From positions 1 to 23,149 of the forward strand of contig JBCCFC010000029.1 in the NCBI GenBank assembly GCA_039029935.1: a DNA stretch of 23,149 bases, read 5' to 3'. Both the position numbers and the translations under genes were made by a program. The notes under the pieces are model-generated. The model was not told the origin of the DNA. It worked only from the letters and a program-made list of their open reading frames with translations, and ran no database searches. Each line of letters starts with the position of its first letter. Position 1 is the stretch's first letter. The DNA comes from G039029935 sp039029935. GTDB taxonomy: Bacteria > Chloroflexota > Anaerolineae > Caldilineales > Caldilineaceae. Positions 1 to 6,374 of this stretch are shown here, piece after piece.

Positions 1-19
1 AGGAAAGTATAAATCAGTA

Positions 20-60
20 TCACAGATTGGTTATCTGTGACGCAGGTAGCCAACCTGCGT
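20..60. repeat. Two back-to-back hairpins with complementary loops
   Basis: Two perfect stems sit side by side: TCACAGAT (20-27) with ATCTGTGA (33-40), and ACGCAGGT (40-47) with ACCTGCGT (53-60), sharing base 40. Read as plus-strand RNA, the loop regions UUGGUUA and UAGCCAA can pair with each other along seven positions with one G-U wobble, so a kissing-loop fold is possible. The site lies about 30 bases past the stop codon of the acidic repeat gene and lacks a T-run, so it is not a classic intrinsic terminator. It may be a dispersed REP-like unit or an mRNA 3'-end structure; no second copy is visible in this window. Confidence 0.55.
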
Positions 61-87
61 TACTGTCTTTTGTCGTCGTTGAATCAA

Positions 88-2253
88 TTATCCCTGTTCG
101 ACAACTGGCAGGAAGATTCGATTGAGTGTATTCGACGCGTTTCTTGCTGACAAAGCATCTGGGTTGAACGGACGGCGAGATTGCACATTGAGTGGGTTTG
201 CGGTATCACCAGGCTCTGTGGTGACAGTCTCCTCTTCGTCGCCTGCATCATCATCACCGGCGTCACCATCATCCGCAAATGCACAGTTCTCGTTGTTAAA
301 GACATAGTTGACAAACTCGTCGGCAACTTCATTCACCTCGCCCAGCCATGCATCCGCAGTTCCCTGGTCAAGCAGGCCAAAGGTGACCGCACCGTTTACC
401 ATATCGGCCTCTGCCTGCGTTAATGCCCCAATCAATGTCTGCTCATCACTGCCGCGATTAACGGCTAAGTCTGCAAGGCTTTGACATGACTGCAAGGCTG
501 TGAAAATGGCATCCATCTCAACATTGATCGTCTCGGCTGCAACCGTTAGCCAGTACCAATCGGCCTCCAGCAAAGCATTGCCGTCCTCATCTTCGCTACC
601 TTCCTCGCCCTCTCCTGGCTCATCACTTTCACCGGATTCATCCCCCTCGTTGCCCTCTTCGGGTTCACCGCTTTCGTTGGATTCATCCCCTTCCTCACCC
701 TCTTCGGCGTCATCACTCCATGTGGTGTTTACAAAGTTGGCGGCTTCCTCTGGTACCTCTGCTTTCCATCCATCGGCCTCTTCCTGAGTAATCTTGCCCT
801 CTGCCAACCAGCCATCAATAAATGTATTTTCGGCAGCGACAAGGGCATCAATCACGGCTTGGGGTTCAACACCGTTTTCGGTGGCAATCTCGGCAATGGT
901 TCGACCACTCTCGACAGATTCCCACAGTGTCTCGACATCAACGCCGATGGTTTGCGCTGCAACAGCCTCCCAATCGACGTACTCTTCTTCATCACCCTCA
1001 TCACCCTCTTCGGAACCATCACCGTCTTCAGAATTACCACTCTCCCCAGTGTCATCACCATCCCCAGTGTCATCACCATCCCCAGCGTCACCACCATCCC
1101 CAGCGTCACCACTGTCTTCTGTATCATCGTCGCCAGTCTCACCGTCGCCAATATCATCGCCACTCGATTCTGGGCCATGGACAAAATCGTTGACAAAGTT
1201 TGGTAACACTGCTGCAACCTCATCGGCTTTTTCCTGCGAAATGTATGCAACGGCTACCAATTGGTCCAACACATTTTTCTCGGCGGCAACAATATTGTCA
1301 ATCACCGTCTGTGGATCGGTGCTGTTCTCCGTGGCAAGCTCGGCCACAGTTTTGCCTTCACTAAGTGCCCCCCATAGGCTGCTGGCGTCAATACCGATGG
1401 TCGCAGCAGCATTGTCTTCCCAAACCACATATTCAATATCCTGTGGAATTTCTTTGACTTCACAGACATTACCAGAGCCATCACCCAAATCTTCATCCCA
1501 CGTTGAATTGACGAACTCAGTGATTTCGGCTGGTGCCTCGGCTTTCCACTCATCAGCCTCTTCCTGTGTAATTTTGCCCTCGGCTAGCCAACCGTCAATA
1601 AAGGCATTTTCGGCAGCGATAATGGCATTAATCACGGACTGCACCGTGACATTGTTTTCTGTCGCAACATCAGCAATCGACTTCCCGCTGTCTATGGCTT
1701 CCCAGAATGTCTCGATATCAATGCCAATCGCTTGGGCGGCAACGGCATCCCAGTCTACATATTCTTCGCCTTCACCAGCATCTTCGCCTTCTTCGCTGCC
1801 ACTTCCTTCACTACCGCTTGCTTCACTGCTATTGCCATCATCGCCGTCCTCGGTATGGGATGCATTGACAAATTCAGTAGCATCTGTGGGTGCATAGGCA
1901 ATCCACTCATCGGCCTCTTCACGCTCCACGTGACCACTGTCAACCAGTCCATTGATGAAGGCTGTGTCGGCAGCAACCAGCGCGTCGATAATCGTTTGTA
2001 CATCAACACCCTGTTGGCTGGCAAGAGCGGCAATGGTTGTACCACCCTCAAGCGCGGTCCAATAGGCTTCCTCATCCATACCCAATGTTGTAAGAGCAAT
2101 GCCGAACCAATCAGGCCCTTCGGGTTCCTCTGCTTCTTGCATAACGTAAAGAGGTGCAGGGCTGGCCTGTGCAATCTGGGCATTCAGCGGGAATGCCATC
2201 AATAGAAAAAATACTGCGAACATCATCGCATAAAATTTGTGTATCCGTCTCAT
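88..2253 (-). CDS. Secreted acidic five-repeat protein
   Basis: This 721-residue protein has a signal peptide (basic MRR start, hydrophobic stretch at about 9-25, likely cleavage after AQA at residue 30). Five related units follow at about 47-133, 165-252, 274-360, 425-512 and 563-652. Each has the pattern xxW...A..IG(I/V)(D/E)...W.A(L/I)..G.(S/T)(I/L)A..A...G....V(I/L)...(V/I)AAE...(I/L)(D/N)G....G.I(T/S)Q(E)EAD.W...P....FVN. Similar short helical units occur in secreted proteins of Chloroflexi and Actinobacteria; I know no function for them. Linkers are Asp/Glu/Gly/Ser-rich, including tandem GDD/GDA blocks at about 383-402. Units 2 and 4 are nearly the same, pointing to recent duplication. 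The C-terminus reads RIFLPVVEQG, a tail style I associate with exported Chloroflexi proteins. A good AAGGA ribosome site precedes the ATG. Binding of divalent cations by the linkers is only a guess. Confidence 0.85.
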   Translation of the reverse strand: MRRIHKFYAMMFAVFFLLMAFPLNAQIAQASPAPLYVMQEAEEPEGPDWFGIALTTLGMDEEAYWTALEGGTTIAALASQQGVDVQTIIDALVAADTAFINGLVDSGHVEREEADEWIAYAPTDATEFVNASHTEDGDDGNSSEASGSEGSGSEEGEDAGEGEEYVDWDAVAAQAIGIDIETFWEAIDSGKSIADVATENNVTVQSVINAIIAAENAFIDGWLAEGKITQEEADEWKAEAPAEITEFVNSTWDEDLGDGSGNVCEVKEIPQDIEYVVWEDNAAATIGIDASSLWGALSEGKTVAELATENSTDPQTVIDNIVAAEKNVLDQLVAVAYISQEKADEVAAVLPNFVNDFVHGPESSGDDIGDGETGDDDTEDSGDAGDGGDAGDGDDTGDGDDTGESGNSEDGDGSEEGDEGDEEEYVDWEAVAAQTIGVDVETLWESVESGRTIAEIATENGVEPQAVIDALVAAENTFIDGWLAEGKITQEEADGWKAEVPEEAANFVNTTWSDDAEEGEEGDESNESGEPEEGNEGDESGESDEPGEGEEGSEDEDGNALLEADWYWLTVAAETINVEMDAIFTALQSCQSLADLAVNRGSDEQTLIGALTQAEADMVNGAVTFGLLDQGTADAWLGEVNEVADEFVNYVFNNENCAFADDGDAGDDDAGDEEETVTTEPGDTANPLNVQSRRPFNPDALSARNASNTLNRIFLPVVEQG
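1043..1114. repeat. 18-bp tandem repeat, four copies, in an acidic linker
   Basis: Four 18-bp units begin at 1043, 1061, 1079 and 1097. The first two are identical (TCCCCAGTGTCATCACCA) and the last two are close variants. On the minus strand they encode the GDD/GDA-rich linker between repeat units 3 and 4 of the secreted protein. The period is a multiple of three, so copy changes would keep the frame and alter linker length. Confidence 0.85.
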
Positions 2254-2267
2254 GTTTATTTCCTTGG

Positions 2268-2395
2268 TCTAAGTATTAAATCGCTTTTTGAACGGTATCA
2301 ACGTTTGTCGATAGAAGTCGAGTGTTGACTATCGGTAATTGACTTTATTTCTAAATTCATCCTGTTCATGCTCTTGATTCTATCTAATACTTAGA
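2268..2395. repeat. 11-bp inverted repeat spanning the intergenic region
   Basis: TCTAAGTATTA (2268-2278) is the exact reverse complement of TAATACTTAGA (2385-2395), with 106 bp between. It bounds most of the gap between the secreted repeat gene and the MFS gene. A smaller pair, CGATAG/CTATCG at about 2309-2335, lies inside. The left arm overlaps a possible -10 box of the secreted-protein gene. It could be the ends of a degenerate small element or two regulator sites; chance is possible because the arms are AT-rich. Confidence 0.4.
2273..2301 (-). promoter_or_regulatory. Possible promoter of the secreted repeat gene
   Basis: Read on the minus strand, TTGATA (2296-2301) and TAATAC (2273-2278) are 17 bases apart. 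The predicted start would be near 2266, only about 13 bases from the ATG and right at the AAGGA ribosome site, which is very short, so the real start may use another upstream site. Confidence 0.35.
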
Positions 2396-2445
2396 GAGAG
2401 GGTTTTTTTGTATAAAAATACATGAGAAAGCTTTCAGCTACTCAG

Positions 2446-3660
2446 CTATCGCCGAAAAACCAGCAACCCAATGATGATCGTTGCCATGAGATGAACACCA
2501 AGCATTGCCATCGTCATCCCGACACCATCGGCCAACAGCCCAAACAACAGCGGCAGCGGAATCAGCCCAAAGAGTGAAGTCAACGCCGTCACCGATCCCG
2601 CTTTGCCGGGAACGCTTGCTAATGAACTGGCTTTAAGAATTGGCCAGAACATGGTAAAAGCAAAGGTCAGCGGGATCATCAGTACGATGCGCGGCCAGAT
2701 GCCTGGGGTGAGTAGCCAGAGCGGGTAGAGGAGGGCGACGCTTAAGGTGACGATTTGGAGGACACGCTGTACCGACACCCGTTGCCGCCATTGGTCCAGC
2801 ACAACGAGGCTGACAATGCCAACGCCCATCTCGGCGGTTACATACAGCCCGATTAATACCTGTGACATGCCTACCTCCTGTGCCAGCCACACCGTCTTGA
2901 GGATCATAGGGGTTTCTAGCACACCAAAGACAAAGAGCAAGGTCAACCAGCGGATAGCCTCTTGGTCCCGTATAACGACGCGTAGGTTGGTGCGGATTGT
3001 GTCAAGCAAGCGGGTGCGTTCGCGTTCATGTGTCTCTGATTGTGTTGGATTCAGGTGTGCTGGCAGACCGTTGTGTATGATCAGTACACTGTAGACAAAG
3101 CCACCTGCACCGACCACCATGAGCAACACTTGCCATGATAGCCCCTGCCAGATGAACAATGTGACGGATAGGGGCGCCAGCAATGCACCAATTGTGTCGA
3201 TGAGCGTGGAGCGCGCAAAGGCGCGGTCAGGCGCATCGGGGTAGGCTTCGACCACGACGACATCACCTGTATGTGCCAGTGGACCTGTTCCCATGCCATA
3301 GAAGATGTAGGCGATGATGAACCAGACAAAGGCCAGTGTCACTGTCGGGGCAATGCCCATCGTGAGCAGCGATAGACCTATCATGGCCGCACCAAAGCCC
3401 ATCATCCAGCGACGCGGCCATACATCCAATAATATGCCATTCACAGGTTCAACCATCGCCGCAACATAGTCCAGCACCTGCCGCAGCATTGCAACTTGGG
3501 TGAACGATAGCCCCAACTGTGCCTGAATCGTCGGCATCAACACATCGGGAATGCCCCCTGCCAACTCATCGTAAAAACGTGCACCAAAACCGAGGGCGAC
3601 ATGGGTGTTGGTGACGCCCTCGGCGCGAGGGATGGAGAATCTTGATTGTTTGTTGGTCAT
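2446..3660 (-). CDS. MFS transporter
   Basis: This 404-residue protein is strongly hydrophobic, with about 12 membrane segments and a loop near the middle (about 205-235, rich in charged residues: ETHERERTR), as expected for two six-helix halves. A motif-A-like stretch, GILLDVWPRRWMMGFG, lies between helices 2 and 3 (about residues 75-90), which marks the major facilitator superfamily. The substrate cannot be read from sequence; drug or sugar-type exporters are both possible. The length is typical. It lies 124 bp downstream of the SdpI-like gene on the same strand with a heptamer repeat array in between, so read-through is possible but not shown. The ribosome site before the ATG is weak. Confidence 0.85.
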   Translation of the reverse strand: MTNKQSRFSIPRAEGVTNTHVALGFGARFYDELAGGIPDVLMPTIQAQLGLSFTQVAMLRQVLDYVAAMVEPVNGILLDVWPRRWMMGFGAAMIGLSLLTMGIAPTVTLAFVWFIIAYIFYGMGTGPLAHTGDVVVVEAYPDAPDRAFARSTLIDTIGALLAPLSVTLFIWQGLSWQVLLMVVGAGGFVYSVLIIHNGLPAHLNPTQSETHERERTRLLDTIRTNLRVVIRDQEAIRWLTLLFVFGVLETPMILKTVWLAQEVGMSQVLIGLYVTAEMGVGIVSLVVLDQWRQRVSVQRVLQIVTLSVALLYPLWLLTPGIWPRIVLMIPLTFAFTMFWPILKASSLASVPGKAGSVTALTSLFGLIPLPLLFGLLADGVGMTMAMLGVHLMATIIIGLLVFRR

Positions 3661-3690
3661 TGTATTGCCTGCTGTTATTTGGTAGGTCGG

Positions 3691-3784
3691 TAGTCAGTAG
3701 TCAGTAGTCAGTACCGACCACCGACCACCGACCACCGACCCACCGACCACCAACCCACTGGCCACCGACGTACCGATTACTGAC
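3691..3784. repeat. Heptanucleotide short tandem repeat array
   Basis: Units of seven bases (some stretched to eight) run without a break: TAGTCAG three times (3691-3711), then TACCGAC, CACCGAC three times (3719-3739), and drifting variants up to TACTGAC (3778-3784). The array starts right after the stop codon of the SdpI-like gene on its strand. It resembles the heptamer STRR arrays known from filamentous cyanobacteria in period and intergenic placement. No gene or hairpin of note is visible in it. Confidence 0.8.
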
Positions 3785-4459
3785 TTACCCCGTCACCTGC
3801 TCACCTTTCCAGACGACATACGAATACGCCATCAAAAATCCAACCACCAGCAGGACACTACTGACCAGTACATAAATCCATGCACCACCAGGGAAGACAA
3901 ATCCACTAATCACGAATACAAGACCCAGCAGCACAAACAGCCGTCCACCTAAGCGGTGTGTCTTGTTCCACGACAACTCGCTTGATAACGTCCAAGGTGT
4001 GCGGATGCCCATGATAAAGTTGCTGCGTACTTTACCCAAGTAGTTGCCGATGACCATGAACAATAGGCCGATGAGCAGTGGAATCATGGCCCCCACATTA
4101 TCGGCGTAACCAAGCACATTGAGCATCAACGTGACATAAACGGCCAGGAAGAAGAGTAGGATGCCCACCCAAACGGCAGTGTATGCCTTGCCGGATTGTG
4201 CCAGATGCGCCGCTCTGGGGTCAAAGCGGGGAACCCATGCCAACAGTGCTGCCACGCCCGCCACGATGATCGGCATCAGCAGAATGCTCACAAATTTGCT
4301 GCCATAATCATCACAAATGCCTGCCGCATTCCAATGCGTACACACCTCTGCACCAGCCGGAATCTGTATCCACACATAACCACCAATCGCAAACATGATC
4401 AGCACGATGAGGCCGCTCATGAGCAGATTATTTCTGAAATCCATTGTTTGATTAATCAT
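3785..4459 (-). CDS. SdpI family membrane protein (immunity-type)
   Basis: This 224-residue protein has about six membrane segments. The first part (about 12-60) looks like DUF1648, with a helix followed by a hydrophilic patch containing THWNAAG. The SdpI signature follows at about 135-170: GNYLGKVRSNFIMGIRTPWT, then a WNKTHRLGG block. In Bacillus subtilis, SdpI gives immunity to the SdpC toxin and holds the SdpR repressor at the membrane. The gene lies 26 bp downstream of an SdpR-like ArsR repressor, matching the sdpRI pair. No SdpC-like toxin gene is seen nearby, so the protein may protect against toxins from others or have another role. An AAAGGA ribosome site sits just upstream of the ATG. 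Confidence 0.88.
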   Translation of the reverse strand: MINQTMDFRNNLLMSGLIVLIMFAIGGYVWIQIPAGAEVCTHWNAAGICDDYGSKFVSILLMPIIVAGVAALLAWVPRFDPRAAHLAQSGKAYTAVWVGILLFFLAVYVTLMLNVLGYADNVGAMIPLLIGLLFMVIGNYLGKVRSNFIMGIRTPWTLSSELSWNKTHRLGGRLFVLLGLVFVISGFVFPGGAWIYVLVSSVLLVVGFLMAYSYVVWKGEQVTG

Positions 4460-4485
4460 TCTTTTGTCCTTTCTCAGGTATTTTT

Positions 4486-4776
4486 CTACTTATCTTTCCC
4501 ATTGATTTGATCACTCAGATCAATCTGAAACATCTCCATCATCTCCAACATCGTCTCTTCCAGCACACTTACATTCAGCCGATAGGTGATGGTCGTGCCT
4601 TGCTTGGTTCCTTGAATCAAGTCTGCCTCTCGCAGCACCGCAAAGTGGCGAGACAATGTGGGTTTAGCCGAATTAAAATGCTCGGCCAATTCCCCCGCAC
4701 TCATATCCCGCTCACGCAATAGCTGTAAGATGCGACGCCGTGTTGGGTCCGAGAGAGCTTTGTACGTTTTTTGCAT
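4486..4776 (-). CDS. ArsR family repressor, SdpR-like
   Basis: This 96-residue winged-helix protein opens with YKALSDPTRRRILQLLRERD, the typical first helices of the ArsR family. The recognition helix region is at about residues 36-52 (FNSAKPTLSRHFAVL), followed by a wing with GTTITYRLN. It has no Cys pair or His cluster for metal binding, as in SdpR-type autorepressors rather than metal sensors. It is the first gene of a two-gene unit with the SdpI-like protein. An inverted repeat overlapping the predicted start of transcription (4805-4820) is a natural site for self-repression. In B. subtilis, SdpI at the membrane traps SdpR when toxin is present; the same circuit is inferred here from the gene pair. 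Confidence 0.9.
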   Translation of the reverse strand: MQKTYKALSDPTRRRILQLLRERDMSAGELAEHFNSAKPTLSRHFAVLREADLIQGTKQGTTITYRLNVSVLEETMLEMMEMFQIDLSDQINGKDK

Positions 4777-4804
4777 AGGTTGCTTTCTCGCTTTAGTTTT
4801 ATAT

Positions 4805-4820
4805 TTAGCTAAATAGCTAA
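4805..4820 (-). promoter_or_regulatory. Probable operator of the sdpR/sdpI-like operon
   Basis: TTAGCTA (4805-4811) and TAGCTAA (4814-4820) form a perfect inverted repeat with a 2-base spacer. A second 14-base perfect palindrome (4802-4815) overlaps it. The site covers the predicted transcription start of the promoter at 4825-4854 and is sized for an ArsR-type dimer. It is not tested. Confidence 0.65.
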
Positions 4821-4824
4821 TTAA

Positions 4825-4854
4825 AGTCTAGCACAGTTGGATATGGGTTGTCAA
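4825..4854 (-). promoter_or_regulatory. Sigma70-type promoter of the sdpR/sdpI-like operon
   Basis: On the minus strand, a perfect TTGACA (4849-4854) is followed after 18 bases by TAGACT (4825-4830). Transcription would start near 4818, inside the inverted repeat, leaving a leader of about 40 bases with a GAGAAAG ribosome site. Confidence 0.65.
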
Positions 4855-5140
4855 TAGGGTTTTTGAGATTTGTATAGTGCCCCCATTGTCAAGACCAGAA
4901 ACGGATGAAAATAAGAACCTGTCCAAACCGGAAACTTGGCATGAGGGAGGGCGGCATTCACTGTTTGACCCAGCGAGGCCAGGCAGCGAATGCCGCCCTC
5001 CCTCACATCGAAAAATAGACTTCCGCAGGTGTCATATCGCAGCCATAAACGATTAACTTGCAATCGAAACCAAAATATCAGTCAATGGCTCAGTGACCAG
5101 TAGCACGTCGCCTGAGCAAAATCCCATTTTCTCTTTGGGA
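4855..5140. other. Non-coding gap with one large hairpin
   Basis: Between the divergent sdpR-like promoter and the oxygenase promoter I see no credible gene. Open frames here on the minus strand are short, lack ribosome sites and resemble no family. The only clear structure is the long inverted repeat at 4942-5005. Confidence 0.6.
4942..5005. repeat. 18-bp perfect inverted repeat (possible mobile hairpin)
   Basis: The arm at 4942-4959 (TGAGGGAGGGCGGCATTC) is the exact reverse complement of 4988-5005, with 28 bases between. The arms are much more GC-rich than the surrounding DNA. No T-run follows on either side, and it sits upstream of genes on both sides, so it is not an obvious terminator. 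A dispersed palindromic element is the likeliest reading. Confidence 0.7.
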
Positions 5141-5142
5141 TT
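5120..5142 (+). promoter_or_regulatory. Inverted repeat at the -35 box, possible operator
   Basis: AATCCCA (5120-5126) and TGGGATT (5136-5142) are exact inverted repeats with a 9-base spacer. The right arm overlaps the first two bases of the -35 box at 5141. Placement suits a repressor or activator of the oxygenase gene, whose identity is unknown. Confidence 0.4.
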
Positions 5143-5169
5143 GCGTTTTTGGTATAGATACAGTATGAT
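5141..5169 (+). promoter_or_regulatory. Promoter of the PhyH-family gene
   Basis: TTGCGT (5141-5146) and TATGAT (5164-5169) are 17 bases apart. The predicted start near 5176 lies downstream of the in-frame ATG at 5165, so that ATG would not be on the message. This supports the TTG start at 5210. Confidence 0.6.
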
Positions 5170-5196
5170 AGAGACTGCTTTCCACCACTTGAACCA

Positions 5197-5205
5197 AAGG
5201 AGAGG
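5197..5205 (+). promoter_or_regulatory. Ribosome binding site that fixes a TTG start
   Basis: AAGGAGAGG lies 4 bases before the TTG at 5210-5212. Neither upstream ATG (5093, 5165) has a comparable site. Confidence 0.75.
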
Positions 5206-5209
5206 CGTC

Positions 5210-5971
5210 TTGCTAACACAAGAACAAAAAGATATTTTTGAAACCAAAGGGCTTCTCCACCTAGAGAGCTTCTTACCACTTGAAACAGTTAATGTTGCTC
5301 AGGACTACATTAGACGTTTGGCTGAAAAAGAAGGAGCTTGGCAGGATGGAGCTTGGCAATTGAGCGCAACATCAGCACGACCAAACTTTACGAAACCTAT
5401 TTCTAAGGCGAAGTTCGAAATTCTATCAACACCAGAGATGATGGCCGCGATTCAGTCTCTTGTTTCTGGACAGGCACTAGAACCCGGAGGGAAACCGTCA
5501 CTGCTATTTACCCTGCCCCAAAACAAGCCTTGGACAATGCTTCAATCTTGGCATACCGATTGTCCGCGCCAACCACATGGGGGCATACCGGGTGTCCAGA
5601 TGTTTACATTTTTGGATACTGTGATGCCGCGTGGTGGTGGCACAATGGTCGTTACTGGCTCGCACCGCTTGGTCAACGATGGCACATTCGTCCGCTCTAA
5701 GGATATAAAAAAACGCCTTCGGAAATATGAATATTTTGGAAACCTGACAAAAAGAGACTGGCTGAGCCCTGAACACTTTCTTTCAACCTCTGGTAGCGTT
5801 GGCGACGTTGAACTTCAAGTGGTGGAATTGCATGGTGAGCCGAGGGATGTCTACCTAATGGACCTGCGTCTACTGCATACAATCTCCACCAATACAGCCA
5901 ACATCCCCCGTTTGATGGTGACGCAGCGTTATTATCTCGAAGAAACAATACACTCACATCAGGAGAAATAA
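5210..5971 (+). CDS. Phytanoyl-CoA dioxygenase (PhyH) family oxygenase
   Basis: From the TTG start this is a 253-residue Fe(II)/2-oxoglutarate-dependent oxygenase. The N-terminus (M)LTQEQKDIFETKGLLHLESF matches the usual PhyH opening, which is why this start is preferred to ATGs at 5093 or 5165 that add unrelated residues. The iron ligands are visible: H115 and D117 in WHTD, and H223 in LLHTIS; R234 (IPRLMV) is placed to hold 2-oxoglutarate. A Pro-Arg-Gly-Gly-Gly-Thr turn followed by GSH (about 140-152) is also typical. The substrate is unknown; relatives hydroxylate small molecules and natural products as well as phytanoyl-CoA. Its own promoter and ribosome site are seen. The stop codon touches a MITE-like element, and a flavin monooxygenase remnant lies behind it. 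Confidence 0.87.
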   Translation: MLTQEQKDIFETKGLLHLESFLPLETVNVAQDYIRRLAEKEGAWQDGAWQLSATSARPNFTKPISKAKFEILSTPEMMAAIQSLVSGQALEPGGKPSLLFTLPQNKPWTMLQSWHTDCPRQPHGGIPGVQMFTFLDTVMPRGGGTMVVTGSHRLVNDGTFVRSKDIKKRLRKYEYFGNLTKRDWLSPEHFLSTSGSVGDVELQVVELHGEPRDVYLMDLRLLHTISTNTANIPRLMVTQRYYLEETIHSHQEK

Positions 5972-5977
5972 TGGCAT

Positions 5978-6078
5978 GACTCTGCTGCAAAAAGGTCAAA
6001 ATCGCCCAAAAGTCCGACTTCTCACCAGTGGTAGAAATCATCAAATTCTACAGAAGTCGGACTTTTTTCAGCAGAGTC
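5978..6078. mobile_element. 101-bp MITE-like palindromic element, copy 1
   Basis: The element starts with GACTCTGCTG and ends with its exact reverse complement CAGCAGAGTC. A second nested pair, AAAAGTCCGACTTCT (6008-6022) with its reverse complement (6052-6066), and a third, GTAGAA/TTCTAC (6031-6036/6046-6051), give one long hairpin. Copy 2 at 13186-13286 has exactly the same length, matches at 85 of 101 positions by hand count, and needs no gaps. The flanks are ATGGCAT and ATGCCAT, which differ by one base as direct repeats and also extend the inverted repeat to 17 bp. It has no coding capacity, so any movement would need a transposase elsewhere. It sits directly at the stop codon of the oxygenase gene. 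Confidence 0.75.
6008..6068 (+). terminator. Intrinsic terminator formed by the element core
   Basis: The 15-bp stem AAAAGTCCGACTTCT/AGAAGTCGGACTTTT ends in a run of six T (6063-6068) on the plus strand, 36 bases past the oxygenase stop codon. The 29-base interior has its own small stem. The reverse strand has four T after the stem, so weak action both ways is possible. Confidence 0.6.
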
Positions 6079-6083
6079 ATGCC

Positions 6084-6359
6084 ATGTATTCCAAAAAGGG
6101 GCTGCACATCTGGACTGAATCTCGTGGCACATGGGCAGGGTACAATTGGCCGCAGTTCTCAGTGCATCGTGGCGAATTGCATATGATGCTCTATGATGAG
6201 GTTCTACGTAGGGCTGGGCCTGAAAGTGTGCAGTGTGGCTGGTTGGTTACAGGGTTTGACAATGATGGCGACGAGGCCGTATTGACCATTCAATCGACCA
6301 ATGACAAGCCCGATATTATCCCCCAAGGTGCAAGCATCGGTTCGAGTCTTGTGGCTTAG
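6084..6359 (+). pseudogene. Internal fragment of an FAD-dependent monooxygenase
   Basis: About 91 residues resemble the middle of class A flavin monooxygenases (salicylate/6-hydroxynicotinate hydroxylase type). The block HIWTESRGTWAGYNWPQFSV then HRGELHMMLYDEV, RAGPESVQCG and VTGFDNDGDEAVLTI follows the family order closely, from memory of relatives. The end, GASIGSS, looks like a damaged GADGI.S motif, which is followed by a stop. The N-terminal GxGxxG FAD site and the whole C-terminal half are missing, and there is no ribosome site. The left edge meets the right end of the MITE-like element. It is a remnant; its loss may date from the rearrangement that placed the oxygenase and element here. 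Confidence 0.7.
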
Positions 6360-6374
6360 TTACTTCTATACGCC

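Noticed and set aside
794..1897. 367-codon open frame on the plus strand
   Set aside because: It is the antisense of the acidic repeat gene. Its Ser/Pro-rich translation is the mirror of Asp/Glu/Gly codons, with no ribosome site.
3691..3784. CRISPR array
   Set aside because: The units are 7-8 bases with no spacers, and no cas genes are nearby.
4851..5063. 70-codon minus-strand frame in the gap
   Set aside because: It runs through the 18-bp inverted repeat and has no ribosome site or family resemblance.
6084..6359. Intact small gene
   Set aside because: It aligns only with the middle of a large monooxygenase, lacks the FAD site, and has no ribosome site.
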